From a bacterium (GTDB lineage: Bacteria; Hydrogenedentota; Hydrogenedentia; Hydrogenedentiales; SLHB01), in assembly GCA_024231375.1 (NCBI GenBank), contig JAAEQP010000102.1, forward strand, positions 1-11,647: DNA of 11,647 nt, in the 5' to 3' direction. Of this stretch, positions 5,871-11,647 are shown piece after piece; the stretch's first letter is position 1, and every line of letters starts with the position of its first letter. A program made the position numbers and the translations under genes. Below the pieces are notes generated by a model. The model was not told the origin of the DNA. It did not search any database and worked only from the letters and a program-made list of their open reading frames with translations.

Positions 5871-8800
5871 TCGGATTCCACACGCAGTTCGTGAATGGAC
5901 CAGAACGCGCCATCGGCCTTGCCCGTTTGGACTACCTTGACGTGTCGACCTTGAACCGGCGCGAACGCGGCTTCGATGACCGCCTGGGCGCCGGTTCCCT
6001 TGGCGACCGGGTTGCCCCAGTCATCCGTCGACGTGCTGACGTAGATCTCGTATCCTCGCGGAAAATCGTTTGCCGATCCCGCCGAATCGATGATCACTTT
6101 CGCGATCTTCTGTTCGTATCCCAGATCGACTCGGAACCACTGGTCGGGGGCTTGGGGTTTGCCGGTGTCCCAACGGGTCTCCGGCTTCCCGTCGATCGCG
6201 TTGGCTGCGGCGCGGCGGTTCTCGGAAGCTGTCGCTTTCAGGGAAGCGGCTTTCACCTTGTCGTACGCCTGCTTGGCCTCTTCTTTCACTTCGTCGTCGC
6301 CCAAGCACGTCTCGATCAACGCGAGTGCCCGGCCGTCCTCCAGCTCACCGAGGCCCGCCAGGGCCTGACGTTTCTCGTCGACACTGGGAGCTAGATCCAA
6401 GGCCAGCTTGTACAGGTCCAGCGTTTCCTCACCGGTCCGGTCGCTCGGGAGCCGCAGTACGGTGAGCATACCGCGCAGGGCGAGGATGCCGGCTTTCTCG
6501 CCTTCTCCCTTGCGGGCCAGTTTGGACAGGGCGGGCGCGGGCGCACCGTTCGGCCACGCCGACAAGGCGCGGACAGCGGCTTCGCTGACGTCCTCGCTAC
6601 GTTTCCGCGCCATCTTCTCCAGCACGGGAAGTGTGGCGTCGTCGCCCAACTCACCCAACACGTTGATGAGGGATGCGCGCGCGCCGGGATCGCCGGTCTT
6701 CTTCGCGGCCTTGGCGATCGTCATCGCAGGCTGACTGTCGTCCGCGGCCTGGCGCGCCGCCGCGAGAACGGCCTTCTCCGCCTGACGACGGGTGAGGGCG
6801 CCCGGTTCCTCCACCAGCAGGCGGACCAAGTCGGGCAGATCGTCGCCCGAGGCCAGTTGGGCCAGGGAGCGGTAGACTTCTGCGCGCACGTCATCGTCTT
6901 CGTCGGATCCAAGGGCGACCAGGTCGGGCACGGTCTGGGTGGCGCCTCGAGCGCCGAGGGCCCACACCAATTCGACGCGGACGGGCGCTCCCGCGGCCTT
7001 CAGCGCCTTGAGAATCGCCGTGTTCACATCGCCGCCGCGAAGAAGGGCGAGGCTGTTCCTGGCCAGATGCTGCTGGCGCCGGTCGCCCTGTGCAGCCGCC
7101 TTCGCAAGCAAAGTCACGGCAGAGGCGTCGCCAATCTCGGCAAGCGCGGCAATGCCCGCGCACCGGACCGCGAGGTCGTCGCTTCCCGCCGCCGCTTTCG
7201 CCCCCGGAAGGGCCGACCGGTCGCCCCGAGCGCCAAGGGCACTGATGAGAAGGGCCTGGCCACGGGGTTTGAGGCCGGTCACGGCCTCCACGAACACCTT
7301 CGTGGCTTCCGGACCCGCAACGGACTGGGCGGCGACACCCGCGGCGTCCCGAAGCCGGGCATCTTCGCCGTCCAGGGCCTCAACAACGAGTTTCGCGGCG
7401 TCCGCCGAGGGGAGACACTGTGCCAAGCCGACCAGCGCCGCGCCGCGGATGCGTCCCGCCTTGCTGGTGTCGTAGACCTGGCGGTAGATCTTGCTGGCCA
7501 TTGCGGAGTGCCGGCTAGCGGCGAGCGTATCGGCGCACGCAAGCCAGGCGTTGGCGGCGCAAGGGCGCAGATCGTCCGAAGCGGAAGCGTAGATGTCGGC
7601 GAGGGTGTGGGCGGCCCACGGCGTGGAGATGGCGCCCAAGGCAGCGAGAGCGGCCTTGGCGGTCTCGGGATCGTCGCTCTGTGCAAGTGGACCAAGGGCG
7701 GGCACGGCAAGATTGCACCGCCGCACGCCAAGGGAGTTGATCATTCCAACACGCGTGGCGCCTCGGGTTCTACGCAACGCCGCGAGCAGGGCGTCGTCCG
7801 CCGCGCTTGTGCGGATTCCTTCGAGGGCGTAGCGGCCCATGTCGGCCGTCTCGGGATTGGTCAGCAACCGGGCGATAGTAGAGACCTCGCGGTCCGTTCC
7901 AATGCGGTAGAGCATGCGGCAAGCGAACTGCCTGCCCGCGTACGTGGACGTACCCCTCAGTACCCGCGCCAATCCCACGGCGACGCGGGCACGCTCTTCC
8001 GGGTTGTCATTCGATTCCACAGCCATGTCCTCGACAATGGCGAGGTCGCGTCGGCTCTCGCCGAACTCGTACTGCGCAACGGATGCCATGAGCCGGTCGA
8101 GCAGTTCAACCTGCATCTTGGCCGTCGATTTCTCGATGTAGTCGGCGGGGAGTTTGGCGCTCGGCGTGGCGTCGACGGGCAGGTCGCCCAGAGCGTACTG
8201 AATGCCGTCCAGATAGTACTGAAGAATCGGCGTGGTCCAGAAGATGTCGTGATTGTGACCGAGGGAGCAGTAGAAGACGCGTCCCTTGCCGTAGTCGCGG
8301 ACCCAACTCACGGCGAAGTCGCCGTCGGTGCGCTTCATGCCTTTCTTGGTGAAGTCGGTCACTCCCGGCCCAAGGCTCAGGAGCACGCGCAGGTTCTCGC
8401 GCGAATAGGGATCGCGGATCTGGTAGATCTCGTCCTTCACGTCGAAGCCCTTGCCCATAAACACCTGGGTCAGCGGATGGCCCGGGTCGTCGATCTTGAC
8501 CGATACGGTGTCGCCCGCCCCCCACGGATGACCGTCGAAGTATCCGCCCATCATCTCGCCGTACTCGGCCCAGTCGTAGAAACAGTCCGTCGCCGCATGA
8601 ATGCCGACGATACCTTTCCCGGACTTCACGAAATCGAGGAGGGCCTGCTTCATCACGGCGTCCTCGAACAGCGTGCCGGTCGTGTTGTTGAAACACACCG
8701 CGTCGAATTGCTTGAGACTGTCGGCGGCGAACACGGCGGGGTCGTCCGAGAGCACTGCTTCGAACGCGCCGGTCTTGCGGCCCATGATCTCAAGCGCCTT

Positions 8801-9040
8801 CGCCCCATACGGAATGGCGCTGTGTGCATACCCTTTGCACAGGTTGAATACGAGAAGCTTGCGCGGCACCTGCGGAGCGACGCGGGCCTTGCCAGGCATG
8901 GCGTTCTCAATCAACTGCACTTCCTCGGCGCTCTGAGCATGCGTCGGCGCGGCAAACGCCGCCGTCAACGCCAGCATCAGCCCCGCGGCAAGCAAACGCA
9001 CCGCACCCGAAGCACTCGTGTTCTCGCTGGTTCGCCTCAT
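5867..9040 (-). CDS. Secreted ThuA-like / HEAT-repeat / F5-8C (discoidin) protein
   Basis: Exported 1057-residue multidomain protein. A signal peptide (1-35, probable cut THA|QS) is followed by a ThuA-like, glutamine-amidotransferase-fold domain (about 60-287). It shows the family's GIHAATD (146-152), GGYFDGHPW (165-173), DEIY (203-206) and YGKGRVFY...LGHNHD (250-265) motifs. A long alpha-solenoid of HEAT/PBS-lyase-type repeats fills about 300-920, rich in paired helices with conserved Ala/Leu/Asp. A C-terminal F5/8 type C domain (about 932-1057) carries AIDGKPETRW, WFRVDLG, GYEIYVS and WSIHELRV. ThuA domains are linked to sugar (trehalose) utilisation in rhizobia, but their reaction is unsettled. 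Related large ThuA proteins of PVC bacteria often carry a cytochrome c domain; no CxxCH is present here. The discoidin domain suggests glycan binding. AAGGGA (9049-9054 on the complement) is 8 bases before the ATG. Function beyond extracytoplasmic binding is not assignable. Confidence 0.92.
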   Translation of the reverse strand: MRRTSENTSASGAVRLLAAGLMLALTAAFAAPTHAQSAEEVQLIENAMPGKARVAPQVPRKLLVFNLCKGYAHSAIPYGAKALEIMGRKTGAFEAVLSDDPAVFAADSLKQFDAVCFNNTTGTLFEDAVMKQALLDFVKSGKGIVGIHAATDCFYDWAEYGEMMGGYFDGHPWGAGDTVSVKIDDPGHPLTQVFMGKGFDVKDEIYQIRDPYSRENLRVLLSLGPGVTDFTKKGMKRTDGDFAVSWVRDYGKGRVFYCSLGHNHDIFWTTPILQYYLDGIQYALGDLPVDATPSAKLPADYIEKSTAKMQVELLDRLMASVAQYEFGESRRDLAIVEDMAVESNDNPEERARVAVGLARVLRGTSTYAGRQFACRMLYRIGTDREVSTIARLLTNPETADMGRYALEGIRTSAADDALLAALRRTRGATRVGMINSLGVRRCNLAVPALGPLAQSDDPETAKAALAALGAISTPWAAHTLADIYASASDDLRPCAANAWLACADTLAASRHSAMASKIYRQVYDTSKAGRIRGAALVGLAQCLPSADAAKLVVEALDGEDARLRDAAGVAAQSVAGPEATKVFVEAVTGLKPRGQALLISALGARGDRSALPGAKAAAGSDDLAVRCAGIAALAEIGDASAVTLLAKAAAQGDRRQQHLARNSLALLRGGDVNTAILKALKAAGAPVRVELVWALGARGATQTVPDLVALGSDEDDDVRAEVYRSLAQLASGDDLPDLVRLLVEEPGALTRRQAEKAVLAAARQAADDSQPAMTIAKAAKKTGDPGARASLINVLGELGDDATLPVLEKMARKRSEDVSEAAVRALSAWPNGAPAPALSKLARKGEGEKAGILALRGMLTVLRLPSDRTGEETLDLYKLALDLAPSVDEKRQALAGLGELEDGRALALIETCLGDDEVKEEAKQAYDKVKAASLKATASENRRAAANAIDGKPETRWDTGKPQAPDQWFRVDLGYEQKIAKVIIDSAGSANDFPRGYEIYVSTSTDDWGNPVAKGTGAQAVIEAAFAPVQGRHVKVVQTGKADGAFWSIHELRVESE

Positions 9041-9101
9041 GGTCCAAGTCCCTTCTCGGTTGCACCCAGTCGTGTCTCGGAAACGACGGGAATCGTAACA
9101 T

Positions 9102-9120
9102 GGGGCTCTCTTGGAGCCCC
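9102..9120 (-). promoter_or_regulatory. Hairpin in the presumed 5' leader of the ThuA-type gene
   Basis: GGGGCTC and GAGCCCC form a perfect 7-bp GC-rich stem with a 5-base loop. It lies between the proposed - strand promoter and the start codon at 9040, so it would be in the untranslated leader. There is no T-run on either strand, so a terminator or attenuator is unlikely. A stability or protein-binding role is possible. Confidence 0.35.
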
Positions 9121-9139
9121 CGTAGACAAGGCTTCACTC

Positions 9140-9168
9140 AGTCTAGCGAATCTGCGCGCGAGTGTCCA
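9140..9168 (-). promoter_or_regulatory. Candidate sigma70-type promoter for the ThuA-type gene
   Basis: Read on the - strand, TGGACA (9163-9168, 5/6 match to TTGACA) is followed after 17 bases by TAGACT (9140-9145, 4/6 match to TATAAT). Transcription would start near 9133 and leave a leader of about 90 bases containing the 9102-9120 hairpin. Confidence 0.4.
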
Positions 9169-9198
9169 TGTCCGCACTCAATTCGTCCGCACACTTGG

Positions 9199-9227
9199 TT
9201 GCACCCGTTATGTGGGAATGATAAGAT
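9199..9227 (+). promoter_or_regulatory. Candidate sigma70-type promoter for the NHL gene
   Basis: TAAGAT (9222-9227) is a 4/6 match to the -10 box and is preceded by TG one base upstream (9219-9220), giving an extended -10. TTGCAC (9199-9204) stands 17 bases before it as a poor -35. It lies about 175 bases before the ATG at 9404, in a locally AT-richer patch. Confidence 0.3.
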
Positions 9228-9348
9228 TCGCGCTCGGGGAAGCCTACCTACATTGACGGCTGCGGTGAGAGGGAGTCGTCGTCTCAGACGGGTGGATTGT
9301 ATCTGGTGGACTCTGTCTACCCGTATGTCACGGCGATGAGGCAGGGCA

Positions 9349-9374
9349 TGGTTTGCGGTACGATTCTGGTTTGC
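9349..9374 (+). repeat. Direct repeat TGGTTTGC x2 upstream of the NHL gene
   Basis: TGGTTTGC occurs at 9349-9356 and again at 9367-9374, 18 bases from start to start, ending 29 bases before the NHL start codon. It could be a tandem operator or chance. Confidence 0.25.
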
Positions 9375-9403
9375 CGCGCACGGCGCGGGGAAGGAAAGTG
9401 GCA

Positions 9404-11647
9404 ATGACGGCTCGGTTTGCTCGGTTGGTTGTAGTGCTAGTAGGACTTGTTCTGTTCACGATGGCCGCATCGGCGGCCGAGGAACCGCAGGTCGTCGCCG
9501 ATTCCGTGGCGGAGTTCTCGGGCGTCCAGGGGCAGGATGGGTGGTACTACATGCAACTTGGCATCGCCGCGCCCCCCTTTGAGGACTTCTTCGGGGAAAT
9601 AGGCACATACGATCAGGGAAGATGGGGCAGCTTGGATGATGCGTGGCAAACGGCGTCGCTCTACAAGGGGCAGGTCGTCTCAGGCATCGGTGTGGTCTAC
9701 CCTGTTCGTCGTTGGGTGAGCGAGGTCGATGACTTCGTGTTCGTCTCAGGGGTGCTAGACAAACAGGGCTCCGAGGCGACGTCGGCCTATGTGACCGTCC
9801 GCTTCGAGGTGGACGGTGCATCTGTGTTCGAAGTGAGTGCAGGGACGGACGCCCAGACGGCAATTCCGTTCTCCTTCGTGACCTCAGTTTCTTCAGGCAG
9901 CAACCTGGACGCTGTCGTCACAGGGGACTTCGCCAGAGACATTCAGGCAGACTTGTCATTCACAGTCTCCACCGGTTCCTTCACCTTTGGGGAATACGCT
10001 CTTGAACGAGGCTGGCCCGTGTTGCAGCAGCCCTGGTATTTCAATGACCTGAGAAGTTTGGCCATCAACGCCGACGACCAGGTCTTGGCGGGAGGGAGTC
10101 GGCCCCGCTTGTTCACGGAAGACGGCAAGTACGTTCGGGATTGGCCAGGCAGTACCCAGAAATGCGCCTTCGACGACGAAGGCTATCTGTATTCCATGAG
10201 CTGGATGATGCAACCCATCAAGAAGCACTCGCCTGCGGGCGACCTCGTTGCGGAGGGTTTTGAGAACGCCTTCAGGCTTGCGGGCGGCAACGCGTCAGAC
10301 CTGTTTGTGCTCTTCCTGGCAGACCTCGATGACGCGAGAGTCGCCCGACTCACGTCCGACCTTGTTGAAATGACGAGTTGGGGAAGCAAGGGCAGTGGCC
10401 CGGGTCAGTTCGAGTTCGGCGACTTCATGGCGGGCGAGCCGAACTATGGGGGCATCGCACTGGACGGCGATGACGTCGTCTACGTAGCGGACCCGCTGAA
10501 TCAACGGATTCAGAAATTCGACATTGACGGACAGTTCCTTGGCGAATGGAGTTGCGGAACAATCCCGCTAGGCCTTGCCATCGACGCCTCAGGCACGGTC
10601 TACACCTGCGACAGCCTCAACCCCGCAGTCCTGAAATACGCGAATGACGGCACGTTGCTTGATTCCTGGAGTCTCGTCAACGGATGGCCTGAGGACAGAG
10701 CGATTCCCGTCGAGATCGCTTTGGACAGCCATGGGAATGTGTACGTTGGGGACAACGGCAAACGCGTCCAGAAGTTCTCGCCCAACGGTGACCCGCTCGC
10801 TACATGGACCTGCCTCGGAGCCGGCGACCACAATGTTGGATGGCCGGGCGGGCTGGACATGGACGGTGCGGAACTGCTCGCAGTAGACAACGGGAATGGC
10901 AGAATCAACCGGTTCAGCGCCGACGGGATCCTCGCAAACACGTGGGGATCGCTGGGCACAGGTTCGGGGCAGTTCGATTACCCGGTGGATATCACCGTCG
11001 GTCCGGACGGCAGCGTCTATGTAACCGATGCGGGCAACGACCGGGTGCAGAAATTCGATGCCGCTGGACAGTTCCTGCTTGAGTGGGGAACTACCGGGAG
11101 CGGCCCCGGCCAGTTTGATTTCCCCTGCGGCATCTCGGCAAGCGAGACGGGGCTCGTATTCGTGGTGGACAAGAAGAACGGCCGCATCCAGGCGTTCACG
11201 TCAGACGGCATCTACGTGCGGGAATGGGACGAGTCGAACACTGCGGTCGCCCCTTTCAACTGGCTCATGTGTGACGATCATCCCTTCGTCGAGTGTGGAC
11301 CCGACAACCTTGTGTATGTGACGGATTTGATGGACCATGCTGTGCGGGTCTTCACGGAAGAAGGTGTCCCCGTGCGTCAGTTCACAGGGCCTTCCTCGTT
11401 CTATCCGCTTGGCATGACCGTCCAAAGCACGGGGCACGTGATTGTGAGCACCTATGGGGGCGGAGGCCTTGTCTGGCGTTTTGCTCCGGAGGGGTACGTA
11501 CAAGCCACGTTCGGTGGCGGTGGTACGGGCCCCGGCCAGTTTTCGGCAGCCTTTGGTCTTGCAGCAGATGATACAGGCGCGCTGTACGTTTCGGATGCAT
11601 ACAACTGCAACATCCAGAAATTCCGGTACGTCGAGCGTTCGGAGAAC
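9404..11647 (+). CDS. Secreted NHL-repeat beta-propeller protein (3' end beyond the window)
   Basis: The frame is open from ATG 9404 to the last base, giving 748 residues with no stop, so the C-terminus is missing. AAGGA (9391-9395) is 8 bases upstream. A signal peptide (1-24, probable cut ASA|AE) precedes a beta-rich module (about 35-190) that opens EFSGVQGQDGWYY, a signature of beta-sandwich modules in Planctomycetes-like secreted proteins. The rest (about 205-748) is a series of propeller blades of the NHL type. It shows repeated [T/S]G-[S/T]G(P)GQF turns (about 329-336, 518-524, 565-571, 707-713) and recurrent 'VYVAD/VTD...NxRIQKFD..G' units (about 358-378, 537-556, 728-740). NHL propellers bind proteins, RNA or glycans, and no enzyme motif is visible. 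Cysteines are sparse. It is divergent from the ThuA-type gene and may share control with it. Whether it ends in an anchor or sorting signal cannot be seen here. Confidence 0.9.
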   Translation, partial: MTARFARLVVVLVGLVLFTMAASAAEEPQVVADSVAEFSGVQGQDGWYYMQLGIAAPPFEDFFGEIGTYDQGRWGSLDDAWQTASLYKGQVVSGIGVVYPVRRWVSEVDDFVFVSGVLDKQGSEATSAYVTVRFEVDGASVFEVSAGTDAQTAIPFSFVTSVSSGSNLDAVVTGDFARDIQADLSFTVSTGSFTFGEYALERGWPVLQQPWYFNDLRSLAINADDQVLAGGSRPRLFTEDGKYVRDWPGSTQKCAFDDEGYLYSMSWMMQPIKKHSPAGDLVAEGFENAFRLAGGNASDLFVLFLADLDDARVARLTSDLVEMTSWGSKGSGPGQFEFGDFMAGEPNYGGIALDGDDVVYVADPLNQRIQKFDIDGQFLGEWSCGTIPLGLAIDASGTVYTCDSLNPAVLKYANDGTLLDSWSLVNGWPEDRAIPVEIALDSHGNVYVGDNGKRVQKFSPNGDPLATWTCLGAGDHNVGWPGGLDMDGAELLAVDNGNGRINRFSADGILANTWGSLGTGSGQFDYPVDITVGPDGSVYVTDAGNDRVQKFDAAGQFLLEWGTTGSGPGQFDFPCGISASETGLVFVVDKKNGRIQAFTSDGIYVREWDESNTAVAPFNWLMCDDHPFVECGPDNLVYVTDLMDHAVRVFTEEGVPVRQFTGPSSFYPLGMTVQSTGHVIVSTYGGGGLVWRFAPEGYVQATFGGGGTGPGQFSAAFGLAADDTGALYVSDAYNCNIQKFRYVERSEN

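Larger units (their letters stand above)
9041..9403. other. Divergent intergenic region between the ThuA-type and NHL genes
   Basis: This 363-bp non-coding stretch separates two divergently transcribed secreted-protein genes. I see a ribosome binding site at each end, one plausible promoter per direction (9140-9168 on -, 9199-9227 on +), a 7-bp hairpin (9102-9120) and an 8-base direct repeat (9349-9374). No tRNA-like fold, small gene with a good ribosome binding site, or mobile-element end is apparent. Open frames crossing it in either direction are extensions of shadows of the neighbouring genes. Confidence 0.7.

Noticed and set aside
9102..9120. Hairpin as a terminator or attenuator
   Set aside because: No poly-T follows on either strand, and there is no alternative pairing or leader peptide that I can see.
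6857..9256. 799-residue open frame on the + strand opposite the ThuA-type gene
   Set aside because: It is wholly antisense to a gene with clear domains. Its product is Gly/Arg/His-rich with no domain, and long antisense frames are expected opposite GC-rich genes.
1..11647. CRISPR array, tRNA/rRNA genes, integrase or transposase genes, defence system
   Set aside because: No regular spaced repeats, tRNA-like folds in the gaps, or recombinase/nuclease motifs were found in any coding frame that looks real.

Overview
The window is GC-rich, gene-dense bacterial DNA. It carries six convincing protein genes and no RNA genes, CRISPR array, integrase or intact insertion sequence that I can see. The gene content fits a member of the PVC superphylum or the related Hydrogenedentota/Planctomycetes-like lineages: a large secreted ThuA-HEAT-discoidin protein, a CxC/CxxC zinc ribbon at the front of a large membrane protein, and a secreted NHL propeller with an 'FSG-QGQ-GW' N-terminal module. 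That placement is an inference from gene style, not a measurement.

Left arm (1-2566, + strand): a tight cluster of an M23 (LytM-type) cell-wall endopeptidase with a membrane anchor and coiled coil, a bactofilin starting 2 bp after it, and mnmA (tRNA 2-thiouridylase) whose start overlaps the bactofilin end. The peptidase and bactofilin form the well-known cell-shape pair, in which a bactofilin scaffold positions an M23 hydrolase. mnmA is a housekeeping tRNA-modification gene that appears to ride on the same message.

Middle (2567-5860, + strand): an unrecognised 143-residue Cys-rich protein (2708-3139), preceded by a small hairpin next to its ribosome binding site. It is followed by a 180-bp non-coding stretch with a palindrome, a candidate intrinsic terminator and an AT-rich pre-gene segment. 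Next comes an 846-residue protein (3320-5860) with a zinc ribbon, two coiled-coil blocks, about five membrane helices, an exterior beta domain, a Pro-rich linker and a C-terminal domain. I cannot assign it to a named family.

Right arm (5867-11647): a 1057-residue secreted ThuA/HEAT/F5-8C protein on the - strand, convergent with the zinc-ribbon membrane protein; the two stop codons share a 14-bp palindrome. It is divergent from a secreted NHL-repeat beta-propeller protein (9404 to the window end, + strand, truncated by the window). The 363-bp divergent region holds a plausible sigma70-type promoter for each direction, a 7-bp hairpin in the presumed leader of the ThuA gene and a short direct repeat near the NHL gene. 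Both products carry signal peptides and beta-sandwich modules of the carbohydrate-binding type, so a surface or extracytoplasmic role is likely.

I do not see a defence, mobile or biosynthetic system. The most novel objects are the zinc-ribbon/coiled-coil membrane protein and the orphan Cys-rich protein upstream of it.
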